A DNA stretch of 64,000 nt. Source: Acidobacteriota bacterium (GTDB lineage Bacteria; Acidobacteriota; Blastocatellia; Pyrinomonadales; Pyrinomonadaceae). Shown here piece by piece: positions 1-9,012 of the stretch. Positions within the stretch are counted from its first letter, which is position 1. Each line of letters starts with the position of its first letter. The translations under genes and the position numbers were made by a program. Location: the NCBI GenBank assembly GCA_016718135.1, contig JADKEF010000017.1, positions 1 to 64,000 on the forward strand, written 5' to 3'. The notes under the pieces are model-generated. The model worked only from the letters and a program-made list of their open reading frames with translations, searched no databases and was not told the DNA's origin.

Positions 1-14
1 AACTGATTGAAAAA

Positions 15-90
15 TGGTGCCGTCTACAAGAGGTTTGAACTTCGTGACCCATCGCGTGAAGCGAGTGCTCTACCACCGAGCTATGACGGC
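15..90 (-). tRNA. tRNA-Val (CAC)-like gene, damaged anticodon loop
   Basis: Read on the minus strand, positions 90 to 85 (GCCGTC) pair with 24 to 19 (GACGGC), followed by an encoded ACCA end at 18-15. A normal D-arm (GCTC..GAGC) and a T-loop TTCAAAC are present. The anticodon arm reads TCGC-TTCAC-GCGA, two bases shorter than the usual TTCACAC loop of tRNA-Val(CAC), and the T-stem needs a one-base bulge. The cloverleaf is recognisable, but these defects mean either sequence errors, as in the genes that follow, or a decayed tRNA. Confidence 0.65.
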
Positions 91-95
91 GGGAA

Positions 96-184
96 GTGAA
101 CAGTGAGTGAACAGTGAATAGTGAATAGGATTAGAATAAAACTTTGATCTCACTGTTCACTATTCCCTGTTCACTGTTCCTCAC
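96..184. repeat. Imperfect inverted repeat (AGTGAACAGTGAATAGTGA type)
   Basis: The left arm (96-127) is made of degenerate copies of GTGAACA/GTGAATA. The right arm (149-184) is its approximate reverse complement (CACTGTTCACTATTCC...). The spacer is about 20 nt and AT-rich. It lies between the tRNA and the pilin stop codon and could fold into a long hairpin. It has the same architecture as other intergenic hairpins in the window. Confidence 0.75.
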
Positions 185-659
185 TAGATCGACGGATCGT
201 CGGGCTTGGCCGGGCGGTTCTCGTCAGTTCCCTTTATGTTGCTTAGCGACGAATCTGTAAAATGGCGCGTTCCCGAAGCGGTTACGCCCGCACTGACAGG
301 GTCGGCCGAGTCACCGAAATAGAACGCCGGTTTACTTTCCCGATAAGGCTCGACCGTCATTTTGAATGTATAACCATTCTTGACCGGAGCCCCGCCGCGA
401 AAGCCTTCATCGAGTCCCATCTTTGCGACGAGATCTTCAAATGTAAGCAAAATTTCCTTATTTTCGCCCGGCGTACTGTGCCTGATAGGTGCGAAGCTGG
501 TTCAGGGTCTGCGCGGCGGTCGTCTCGTTGCCGCTGCGGATGACGGCCTGCTATGCGACGCTGCCGACGCCGATCAGCAGGCCGATGATGGCGATAACGA
601 TCATCAGCTCGATGAGGCAAGCCGCGTTGGTCTTTCAGTCTATTCTCAAATTGCTCATA
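184..659 (-). pseudogene. Type IV pilin-like protein, frameshifted
   Basis: The N-terminus reads RLKDQRG then, after a frame change, LIELMIVIAIIGLLIGVGS, the hydrophobic N-methylation helix of type IV pilins and pseudopilins with the conserved Glu5. It is followed by QAVIRSGNETTAAQTLNQLRTYQAQYA, then after another frame change by the C-terminal globular part ending GTDENRPAKPDDPSI. Full length would be about 158 residues, normal for small acidobacterial pilins. At least three interruptions are visible: before LIEL, an in-frame TAG after GVGSVA, and a one-base shift near 460. Start chosen at ATG 659-657. In other bacteria such proteins are cleaved by PilD and assembled into pili or a type II secretion pseudopilus; which applies here cannot be told. 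Confidence 0.7.
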
Positions 660-980
660 AATTCAATTCACGCTCCGCACATCATCACGAAAACGCTAGT
701 GTTTAGTTTCAAAAGTTTAGATTGTTTGGCGGAAATTCAATCCGACAGTCTGGGCGGCGTCCGATGGTGGAACAAGGAATAGAACACGGATCAACGGATG
801 GAACGGATTTATACGGATTCGTTTGATCAGATCTGTGCCGATCCGTTCGATCCGCCTGATCCGCGTTTCTGTATCCTTCCAGCCAACGAAAGCTCTGATC
901 TCTCAAATGCGTGGTTCTGACTTTTGCAATTTTTCCTGCCCCGCGAGTTTCTAATCGGGTAGAAGGTCCTTCAGCGGGGC
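660..980. other. Intergenic region between pilin and moxR
   Basis: No conserved reading frame is visible on either strand. The main feature is the CGGAT-rich inverted repeat at 781-872. The pilin promoter (minus) and moxR promoter (plus) should lie here, but no clear -35/-10 pair stands out. Confidence 0.5.
781..872. repeat. Inverted repeat built of CGGAT/ACGGAT words
   Basis: The left arm (783-808: ACACGGATCAACGGAT, then GGAACGGAT) is complementary to the right arm (841-872: ATCCGTTCGATCCGCC, then TGATCCGCGTTTCTGT), with a spacer of about 30 nt. Each arm is itself a degenerate tandem of a 7-9 nt word, so the whole can form a long imperfect hairpin. Confidence 0.75.
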
Positions 981-2039
981 ATGTCGCCGCAGAATTACCA
1001 GATGAGAGATTGGATAGTCAGCGAGACACAAACGGCGGCGGCGGGGCGGTTGCGGGCTTTGATCCCGCCGGGCACATTCACCGTAGAAGGTCGCCGAACT
1101 GCAGGCAGCGATCGAAGGCGTGATCCGTGGTAAATCCGAGACGGTCAAGTTCGCTCTGATCGCTTTGCTCGCACGCGGACATCTGCTGATCGAGGACGTC
1201 CCGGGATCGGCAAGACGACGCTGGCAAATGCCCTTTCTCTTGCGCTAGAGCTGTCATTCCAACGTATCCAATTCACTTCAGACCTACTGCCGTCCGACGT
1301 ACTTGGCTTGTCGATATTCAATCAGAAGACAGGTGAATTCGAATGGAAGTCCGGCCCGATCTTTTCAAACATCGTCCTCGCAGACGAAATTAACCGAGCC
1401 ACGCCGAAGACGCAGTCTGCCCTACTTGAAGCAATGGCTGAGAACAGGTTACGGTCGAGGGCTCCCGATGCCTTTCCCACGCCGTTTATCGTCATCGCCA
1501 CCGCAGAATCCGTCTGAGCATCACGGGACATATCCGCTGCCGGAATCGCCAGCTAGACCGTTTTATGCTGCGGCTGCATATCGGCTACCCGGACATGAAC
1601 GACGAAAGGCAGATACTTCGCGATCGGCGTTCGGGCGATCCGCTCGCGGCTGTCGAGTCGGTGATGTCGCAATCTGATGTCGTTGACCTGCAGGCAATGG
1701 TGAATGAAGTTCGTGTGGACGATGCGTTGATCGACTATCTGCTCGAGATCGTCAACCTAACCCGCGTCTCCGACCAACTGGAACTCGGCATTAGCCCTCG
1801 CGGCACGCTCGCACTTTCCGCTCAGCAAAGGCTCTCGCACTCATCGAAGGGCGCGATTACTGCATCGCCGACGACATCAAACGCCTGGTAATGCCCTGCT
1901 TCGCCCATCGCGTCATTCTAAACGCCCGCTCCGCCGTCGTCCGAAATCGGATGCGCGAAGCGGAGAGGATCTGCACGAGATATTGCAGAAAGTCAGTGTT
2001 ATTTGTAGTACCGCCCCTGGCTCGGAATGCCGGTCGTGA
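981..2039 (+). pseudogene. MoxR family AAA+ ATPase, multiply frameshifted
   Basis: Conserved MoxR blocks appear in order: AIEGVIRGKSETVKFAL, LLARGHLLIEDVPG followed by the P-loop (GIGKTTLA once one missing base near 1201 is allowed), FTSDLLPSDVLGLSIFNQ, GPIFSNIVLADEINRATP (Walker B), SALLEAMAE, HHGTYPLPE, LHIGYPDMNDERQIL, and EGRDYCIADDIKRLVMPC near the end. These occupy different frames, with changes near 1085, 1201, 1450, 1505, 1560, 1830 and 1970. MoxR ATPases act as chaperones for partner proteins, and the following DUF58 gene is the usual partner. Start could be ATG 981 or ATG 1002 (same frame). The good conservation between breaks argues for sequence errors rather than an old pseudogene. 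Confidence 0.85.
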
Positions 2040-2049
2040 GGCGTCGCAG

Positions 2050-3271
2050 ATGAATTTGCCGTTCGAGTTTACGACCGGCGGTGCGGTGATGATCGTGCTG
2101 ATGCTGATCGTTGGGTTTTCGGCTTGGAACACTGGGAACAATCTGCTTTTCCTCGTACTCGCTTTCCTCATCGCTGCGATGATCGTTGGATTTTGCTGGC
2201 AGCATCTGTCTAAAAACTCGATGTGACAATACTTCCCCGAGACGATCTTTGCCGGCGAACCGACGCCGATCATCGTCACGCTGATCAATCGAAAAGCCTC
2301 TTCCCCTGCTTTCTCTGTCGTCGCCGAGGTTCGCGGCAAAGAGCGTGAACGTTCAGTGGTCGCCCACGAACTCGACGCGATGTTGCCTCCGGCTGCTGAT
2401 CGCCTCCCGTCTGGACGGCCGCCTCTGTGCGGCGAATTCTAAATCATTTTGTACACGTCGGGTACGCCAAACTGCCGAGGGAAAGAATAATCACATATTT
2501 CCGAATCGCGGACGGCTGATGATCCGTGATTTTGAACTCTCGACCAAGTTCCCGTTCGGTTTCTTCCGCCATCGCCGCCGATTACCTGCACGTGAGGCCG
2601 AACTTGTCGTATTCCCGAAAATTAACTCGCTCGATCCAGGCGACGCCTCAATACCGCTCGACCTCGGCTCGGTCGCATCGTCTAAACGTGGAATGGGCCG
2701 CGATCTGCTTTCCCTTCGCGGATATCAGCCGCAGGACGACCCTCGGCATATCGATTGGAAAGCGACCGCACGTACGCAACAGCTCACCGTCGGGAATTCG
2801 CCGCCGAGGACGAAAAACGTGTCAGCATCATTCTCGATACAGATATGGGCGAGAAAGCCGTCGAGAAAACGTCTCGTTCGCGAACGCCTCGCCAACGAAC
2901 AAAGCGGCGTCTCGGTCGTCGCATCCGAACAATACGAACGCATCGCCAGCCTCGCCGCATCACTTTTGTCGCATTTGCCGCTGGAAAATGCCGAATTCCG
3001 CTCATCATCGACGGTGATGCCGGCGAATTCGGCACCGGACGGCCGCATCTATATGATTCGCTCCGCCGATTTCCCTCACCGAGCCCCCCGATTCCCTTCG
3101 AAAAACCGCTCCGCCGGAACCAGATCCGATATCGAACGTATTCTCAATGAATCGGACGACAGCCACCGCTTTTTTGTCACGGCAAATGGCGGCCGCGGCT
3201 TGTCGGCCGAGGCCCTTCAAAGATTGAAAATAATTGGGGTTTTAAGGTCTAATTCTTGTCATATTCCTTAG
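2050..3271 (+). pseudogene. DUF58 domain protein, multiply frameshifted
   Basis: Begins with MNLPFEFTTGG and two adjacent membrane segments (VMIVLMLIVGFSAW, then LLFLVLAFLIAAMIVGF). The DUF58 core follows: FELSTKFPFGFFRHRRRLP, LVVFPKINSLDPGDAS, GMGRDLLSLRGYQPQDDPRH with IDWKATAR, DEKRVSIILDTDMG, and ERIASLAASLLSHLP, ending VTANGGRGLSAEALQRLK. Frame changes occur near 2205, 2225, 2440, 2790, 2860 and 2990. It sits 10 bp after moxR, the standard MoxR-DUF58 order; the transglutaminase gene that often comes third is absent here. Proposed role: membrane partner of the MoxR ATPase; the substrate is unknown. Confidence 0.8.
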
Positions 3272-3306
3272 CGTCGCGGTGTATTACTGTCGATGGGCAT
3301 TTTTTG

Positions 3307-3902
3307 ATGCTGAAAATGAACGAGAGTACCGACATTCTTGTGGACATAATGTCCGAAACAACAGCGACGACCGCAGCGACAGAGAGGATCGGGTTTGAGG
3401 AGGCGTTTCGCTCCACCATAGAACCGTCTTTCGCGCGGCCCGCTCGGTCGTGCACGACGCCGGCCTCGCTGAGGGATGTCACGCAGGAAACTTCCTCAGG
3501 CTCTACAAGCATCAGGACTCGATCACCGATAGCGAAATGCTACGTCCGTGGCTCATACGCGTCGCGATAAATGTTGCAAAGAATACTTTCGCGGAAACAT
3601 TAGAGCGAACACGCGGGATGAGAATTACGTCAAAGAGACAGGCGAAACGCAAGTCGCGTCGGTCGAGATCGACTATGAGGAATACGCGGGCGTTAACGAT
3701 ATTTATAAGGCTCTCTCGCAGGTAAAAGAGCCGCTCAGGAGTTGCCCTGATCTTAAAACAGCAAGGCCTCTCTTACAAAGAGATCGCCGCGAGTTTGGAG
3801 TTGAACGAATCGAGCATCGGCACGTTCGTCGCACGTGCCAGAGCAGAATTGGCCAGAGTTTACGGCAAGGTCGGGAAGGATTTGATATGGACAAGTGTTT
3901 AG
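3307..3902 (+). pseudogene. ECF-type RNA polymerase sigma factor, frameshifted
   Basis: Region 2 is seen as VFRAARSVVHDAGLAEGCHA and NFLRLYKHQDSITDSEMLRP followed by WLIRVAINVAKN (sigma-70 r2). Region 4 is seen as ALILKQQGLSYKEIAASLEL then NESSIGTFVARARAEL (sigma-70 r4 helix-turn-helix). Frame changes near 3425, 3620 and 3735 split it. The stop at 3900-3902 overlaps the anti-sigma start at 3887, so the two are translationally coupled. It probably drives its own operon together with the anti-sigma and the DUF4097 gene; this is inferred from order only. Confidence 0.8.
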
Positions 3903-4756
3903 ACATCGGTATTATTCAGGCTTTCCTCGATGGAGAGCTGTCGCACGACGAGACCTCAGCGGTTTCGAGCCACATGGCTCTGTGCGATAGCTGCGTGCTA
4001 TTGCCCTGGCTGAAGCTGAAAGCGAAGCGACGTTCGTTTTCTCCGCACTCGATCGCGAACTAGACACTCTGGTCCCGACCCAGCGTCTCTGGAACAAGAT
4101 CAACGATTCGATCGCCGAAGAAAAAGCTCAGATGCCATGGTGGCACAAAGCGTGGGCATTTGTTTCGGTTGGCTTGATGAATCCTTCGATAGCGGTGGCG
4201 GCAAGTTTGGTTATCGTTATTGGTGTATTCGCGGCGGTCTGGATGAATCGTGCTCCGGTCAATTCGCCTGTCCCATCAAATCAGATCGCAACGAGTAAGC
4301 CGAACGCAACGACAACTGCACCACCTCCAGTGGACAACAACATCATGGTCAGCGATGTGCCGGACACCGTCGTCTCGTCTGATACTCCACGCATCCAACG
4401 AGCCGCGTTCAAGGCCGAGCCTCGACGTGCGACAGTCGCTCCGGCAGTTGTCAGATCGGGCTCAACAAGCTTTGCCGATCCGCTCGCGGGCGAATCGAGC
4501 TACGTAAGCACGATATCGAATCTCTCGAAGACGGTCGAAGACAAGAAAGACGGCGTCCTGCGGCCTTCCGCAGCGTGTAGCATTTGAACGCGATATGGCG
4601 ATGGTCGATGACTCGATCGCCAAGATGAGAAAAGAGGTCAAGCGGAACCCAAAGAACGAAACTGCTCGACAGGTACTGTATTCGTCGTATCAGAATAAGA
4701 TAGACCTTTTGAATTCGGTTGCGCAGAAAGAGGAGTTGATGGCAAGCATCAGGTAG
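3887..4756 (+). pseudogene. Zinc-finger (zf-HC2) anti-sigma factor, frameshifted
   Basis: The N-terminus has the anti-sigma zinc motif: Cys4, then His29-x3-Cys33-x2-Cys36 (HMALCDSC). After a frame change near 4000 the protein continues with a charged region, then one membrane helix (PSIAVAASLVIVIGVFAAVW, about residues 105-125), then a Pro/Thr/Ser-rich outer part. A second frame change near 4565 leads into RVAFERDMAMVDDSIAKMRK and the stop at 4756. This layout fits a membrane anti-sigma factor that holds the preceding ECF sigma until an envelope signal arrives. Confidence 0.8.
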
Positions 4757-4777
4757 TAGTTGTCTATCCGAATCTCA

Positions 4778-5832
4778 ATGAAATCAGGTATCACAAAAAT
4801 TATAATCGGCTGTCTAGCCACAGCCACCGCGATGAGTGTATCCGTCGGGGCATTCGCCCAGGACGGAGCCACACCCGCACCAAGTCCGGCCCTGACGGCT
4901 CGTCAAAAACCGCAGAGCCGCCCGCAAAGCCCGCCGTAAGATACCAACGCCCTGATCATGTGCCCCCTCTGCCCCCGCGCAAGATGTACAGCGGCGACAC
5001 CTACGAACGTTCGATCGCAGTGTCACCGAACGTAAATCTCACACTGTGCGTCGCTCAGGGCGATTTGCGAATAAACGGTTGAGCCGAAACGAGGTCCGCG
5101 TCTACGTGAAAGATGGCGGAACCTGAAATTTAATGTCCGCGAAAAGCGAACGTGACGGCAAGCCCAACTGGGTCTCGCCGGTCCCGCTTCGACCCAAAAG
5201 CATCCGAACAAAACTTATCCGGATTGTATCTGGGGCAGTTATGTCGAGATCGATAGCTTATGTCCGCTTCGATCGAGATCAAAAGGGCACCGAAACCGAA
5301 GCGACGATAGACGATATCCGAAAGGTTTATTTCAAGAATATCAGCGGGGACATAACCGTTCGCAACGCTACAAACGGCGTGACCGCTCTCACCTACGAGG
5401 GCGATGTAACTGTCGAAGGCTCGACCGGTGCGATCAATCTTGAGACGACGTCAGGCAACATTACCGCATTTTCAGATCTCGCCCGCTGAGATCGGCGACC
5501 GATTTAAGGCAAAGACAAATAGCGGCTCTATCCTACTCCAAGCCGTCGGACATCGGCAGACCGAGGTCACGACGATTTCAGGTTCGGTTTCGTTCAATGG
5601 CGAGATACGTAGCGGCGGATCTTACAATATGAGCACGACAAACGGTTCGATCCGTCTGACGCTCCCCAGCACAACCGCCTGTCAAATATCTGCGATCTAC
5701 GGCTCGGGCAACTTCGTCACCGAAATACCGGTAAAAATAGAGACCGAAAACGTCGCTCCCGGCTCGATCAAAAAAGTCGTCGGCAAAATGGGCACCGGCA
5801 GCGACGCCACCCCTCAGGCTGTCGGCGAATAA
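4778..5832 (+). pseudogene. Secreted DUF4097 (adhesin-like beta-helix) protein, frameshifted
   Basis: Signal peptide MKSGITKIIIGCLATATA then VGAFAQ. A Pro-rich stretch follows, and after several frame changes (near 4940, 5080, 5130, 5190 and 5480) come the repeated short strands typical of DUF4097: NISGDITVRNATNGV, YEGDVTVEGSTGAI, LETTSGNITAFS, KTNSGSILLQAVG, TISGSVSFNGEI and TNGSIRLTLPS. It is third in the sigma/anti-sigma operon, so it is probably a target gene exported to the envelope. Function unknown. Confidence 0.75.
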
Positions 5833-5856
5833 CGGCAGTATCGGGATCAAGAAAAA

Positions 5857-5953
5857 CTAGAAGGAGAGAAAAGGGGAAGAGGAGAAAAGGAGAGGAGGTG
5901 ACAAGAACATACTCGCTCCTCTTCTCCTTTTCCCCTCTTCCTCTTCCTCTTTA
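5857..5953. repeat. Purine/pyrimidine inverted repeat, possible terminator hairpin
   Basis: Left arm 5861-5899 is G/A-only (AGGGGAAGAGGAGAAAAGG core). Right arm 5917-5950 is its C/T complement. The spacer is about 17 nt. It lies between two converging genes, so it may stop transcription from both sides. One copy of the hairpin family discussed in the findings. Confidence 0.75.
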
Positions 5954-6241
5954 TCCCAGTCGTCTGCCCGTCCGTGCCTCAAACTGATCCGCCATCGAAG
6001 GCAGATCATCCGTGCTCTCGTCCCTGGAAATACGCTCGACACGCCACATCGGATAAAAATTGTCATTCATCTCCAAATGAGCCTCGCCCGCGACGATCGA
6101 ACTGCACCAGTCGTCAAAATACCCAAGATCGATCGAACGCATCGTAACGCCCGCCGGATCGATCGAGTCGAGCACTCCGAGCAGCTTCTCACGCGGACTG
6201 TGTAGCACTGCGATAACTACGTCGCCTTGATCGAATTTCAT
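5951..6241 (-). CDS. Conserved hypothetical protein, 96 aa
   Basis: Intact frame beginning MKFDQGDVVIAVLHSPREKL and ending SMADQFEARTGRRLG. A short soluble protein with a GVLDSIDPAGVTMRSIDL strand region and a MWRVERISRDES segment. It resembles a small family seen in acidobacterial genomes (recalled, not searched) with no known function. The frame could begin 20 codons further upstream, but ATG 6241 is preceded by an AAAGG-like site and gives the natural N-terminus. It is one of the very few unbroken genes in the first 13 kb. Confidence 0.7.
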   Translation of the reverse strand: MKFDQGDVVIAVLHSPREKLLGVLDSIDPAGVTMRSIDLGYFDDWCSSIVAGEAHLEMNDNFYPMWRVERISRDESTDDLPSMADQFEARTGRRLG

Positions 6242-6832
6242 GCCTTTACTAATTACCGAATGCGTCGGCGAAACGAGGCATCGGCCTGCGTTATTCGCCA
6301 TCGCCGGAGCGTGAGTCAGCGACCGTCAAGGTCAGCGTCACCAACCGATTGTCGAAAGTTGGACGCCCCACCGCCCGGGACGCCCCAAAACCACAATCTC
6401 TGCAATGCGTGCCGTTCGTCCTTTCGCGCGATCGGCACGATGTGGGCCGGACAAAAGGCTCGGATCCAAGGGGTCCCAACCCGCTTCCTCCATGCGTGCA
6501 CCCGGTCGAGACAGTCGCCGAACGATCGCGGGGCCAATCCTGAGTTGTCGACCAAAATTGTACAGCTATCCGCAGAATATACTCGAATCTGGGCGCGGTA
6601 ACGACCGGACGGCCATAACGCGGGCCGTTCACATCATCGAATTGACCATCGAAGTGCCACTGCCGGCCCAATGTCCCGAATCGGCCATAAGCTCCAATGG
6701 ACCTCGTTCCCGACGCCGAACTTACAATGGCCATGGTGCAACACCCGGTTAGCCGAAGACGTATCCCTTTTACACAAACGCTGCCGCCGATCGACCGAAC
6801 AAGGATCGCCTCCATTCGGCAGCCACAATGGC
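6242..6832. other. No intact gene; probable decayed or misread 3' part of the subtilase
   Basis: No frame has continuous protein-like sequence. On the minus strand fragments in different frames (FDGQFDDVNGPRYG near 6650, CTILVDNSGLAP near 6545) weakly recall the cohesin-like module at the end of the two other linker proteins in the window. Identity is not proven. Confidence 0.35.
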
Positions 6833-8972
6833 TTACGTGACTACAGCTAACGGGTCGAGACCGGCACGCCGAATGGCGCTTGGATCACATCTCCCGAATT
6901 GATAATCCCATCGCCGTGCGTCGGCATGAGGGCAAAGTAGGGCGCGAGCCCGGGCCGCGGCGGACGGTTAGAGGGCCTGACCATTCCTGAGCCAAGTAAG
7001 TCGGCTTGCCGGAGAACCGATGGCGATACCCTTCGGTTGTGGATCAGCGTCAGTCAGAATTGTCCGAAGCCTCCATCACCAGATCAACTGGGCCGCGGCT
7101 GAGGTCGCCGCAACGACCCTGGCCTCCCGGCGTGTCGGAGTTGCGGTCGGAGTCCCGGTTGGCGTGCTCGTCGGTGTCGCCGTCGGTGTGTTGGTGGAAG
7201 ACGAGGGGGTTTGTGGAGTTGCCGTCGGAGTATTCGTAGGTGTCGCCGTCGGTGTGTTGGTCGGTGTCGCCGTTGGGGTATTCGTTGGTGTCGCCGTCGG
7301 CGTATTTGTCGGTGTCGCCGTCGGTGTATTTGTCGGTGTCGCCGTCGGTGTATTTGTCGGCGTTGGAGTCGCGCCGCCTGCCGCATTGTAGGCGGCGAGA
7401 GCGTCGATGCGTCCGTAGCCGAAGGAGTTATTCGGGATCTGCGTATGCGGTATGCCGCCGCATGTTTGAGCGGTAGTTAGCGTGATAGCGGGATTTGCCG
7501 TGTTCTGGAGCAGCGTTTTCGTTGCTGCGATGTCACGGTTAAGTGCCGGGCGTCCAGACCAGAGCAACGCCACGACACCCGCGACGTGCGGGCCTGCCAT
7601 CGATGTGCCTTGCAAAGTGGAATAGGCAGTGTCGCTACTTCGTGTCGCCGAACGCACACTGACACCCGGAGCAGAAATATTCGGCTTTAGGACGTTAGGA
7701 GTATAAAAAGTCGATGGGCCGCGGCTACTGAAACTCGCAAGTGTATTGCTACTGTTGTATGCCCCGACCGAAAATGCAGCGGTGTAGAGAGCTGGAGGAT
7801 CGGCAACGGTAGAGCAATTCGGGCCCGAATTCCCTGCCGATACTACAACGAAAATACCGGCGGCTTGAACGTTATTGGTGATCGTCTCCAATTCCCCACG
7901 AGTCGTGCAGCCTTCGCTCGGCGGACAGCCCCACGAGTTATTGAGAACGTGCGGACGTAATGACGGATTCGCATTGTTTCCGGCTAGATCGGTCGGAGCG
8001 ATCATGAATTGAAAACACTCGGTGTAGGTCGCGGGCGTTCCGTTGCCAACATTCATATTGCGGCAGCCGATCCATTTTGCCCCCGGTGCAACGCCAACCT
8101 GATTTCCTGAGCCGTCGTCGCCCAGCGTTGTTCCCGCGGTGTGCGTACCGTGGCCGTTATCGTCGCAAGGGGCCTGAGTGTTAAATCCGCAGGTGCCGCC
8201 GCCCGTGTGAACAGAATCCCACCAGTTAAAATTGTGATCGGCAGTCGTACCGTTCCAGCCACGATACTTCGGCTTCAAGACGTTGTGCGTCCAGCGCACA
8301 CCGGTGTCTAGCTCGCCAATGACGATCCCCTGCCCGTTGAATCCTGCTGCCCAAACATCGGGGGCTTTAACGTTAGTCACGCCCCATTCGATCGCCGCAG
8401 GAGCATCGGAACTGCGTGTAGCGTCTTTTTCGTTCGCGAGTTCAGGTGCCTCGATCCAGCGCGTCGGCCGGTTCGAATCGACCCGTGCCACATCCGACCT
8501 TTCCGCAAGCCGATCTACGAGCGAGGCATCGACCGTCGCAACCAGCATGTTCGCCACCCAAAACGATCGAAACTTCACGTCCTCGGCCGTCAGAAAAGAC
8601 TGAAGATCCGCTCTGCGTCACAGCCGCGTGCGTCGTCAGAGTGTTATACACAAACCACCCGCGTTCATCCTCGTCCTTGATATCGTAGGCCGCACTCACA
8701 TCTGCCTGATCGGCGAGCAATATCACCACCTCAGCCTTCTTGCCCTTGCTTGTGTCTTCGCGAACAGCATCCGAGACTTTAGTTGCAGGATCGACATATC
8801 CGTCAGCCCGCGTAAACAATGGCCCGAAGTACGTCTGCGGAGCCGTTGAGGTGAATATCGAATCGATCCCCGATGCCCGGCCGACCTCGCCCGACGCCAG
8901 TGCCATGAGCAGAATGCAGATAGAGATAACGGAAGCGGCCGCGAGCCGCTTCCGCGTAATTAGTGAGTGCAT
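6833..8972 (-). pseudogene. Secreted subtilisin-like serine protease (S8) with Pro-Thr linker and dockerin-like tail, frameshifted
   Basis: Codon 1 at 8972 starts a signal peptide (KRLAAASVISICILLMALAS). After an inhibitor-like region a frame change near 8590 joins it to the catalytic part (8578 downward), where the triad is clear: Asp91 in IGELDTGVRW, His143 in DNGHGTHTAG and Ser326 in LQGTSMAGPHVAG, with oxyanion Asn250 in VSAGNSGPN (numbered from 8578). The domain ends at YGRIDALAAYNAAGG. Then come about 13 degenerate copies of TNTPTATP and, after further frame changes, a dockerin-like half GDGIINSGDVIQA (6874-6915) and RRAGLDPLAVVT with a stop at 6833. It should be exported and act outside the cell. 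Confidence 0.85.
7130..7375. repeat. 24-bp tandem repeat encoding TNTPTATP linker
   Basis: On the plus strand the unit reads roughly GGTGTCGCCGTCGGTGTATT plus four bases, repeated about ten times with third-position changes. It codes on the minus strand for the subtilase linker. Such repeats are prone to copy-number change and to assembly error. Confidence 0.85.
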
Positions 8973-9012
8973 ATTGTTAAAATTGCGTCTAACCCGCCGC
9001 CTTTTTGGAAGG

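Noticed and set aside
6242..6832. Several 60-170 codon frames on both strands
   Set aside because: None has conserved motifs or a ribosome-binding site; fragments hint only at a broken end of the subtilase.
7130..7375. Regular 24-bp repeats considered as a CRISPR array
   Set aside because: Units are contiguous with no unique spacers and encode a protein linker; no cas gene is nearby.
7020..7391. Plus-strand frame rich in VGVAVGVFVGVAVGV
   Set aside because: Antisense translation of the 24-bp linker repeat, not a real glycine-valine repeat protein.
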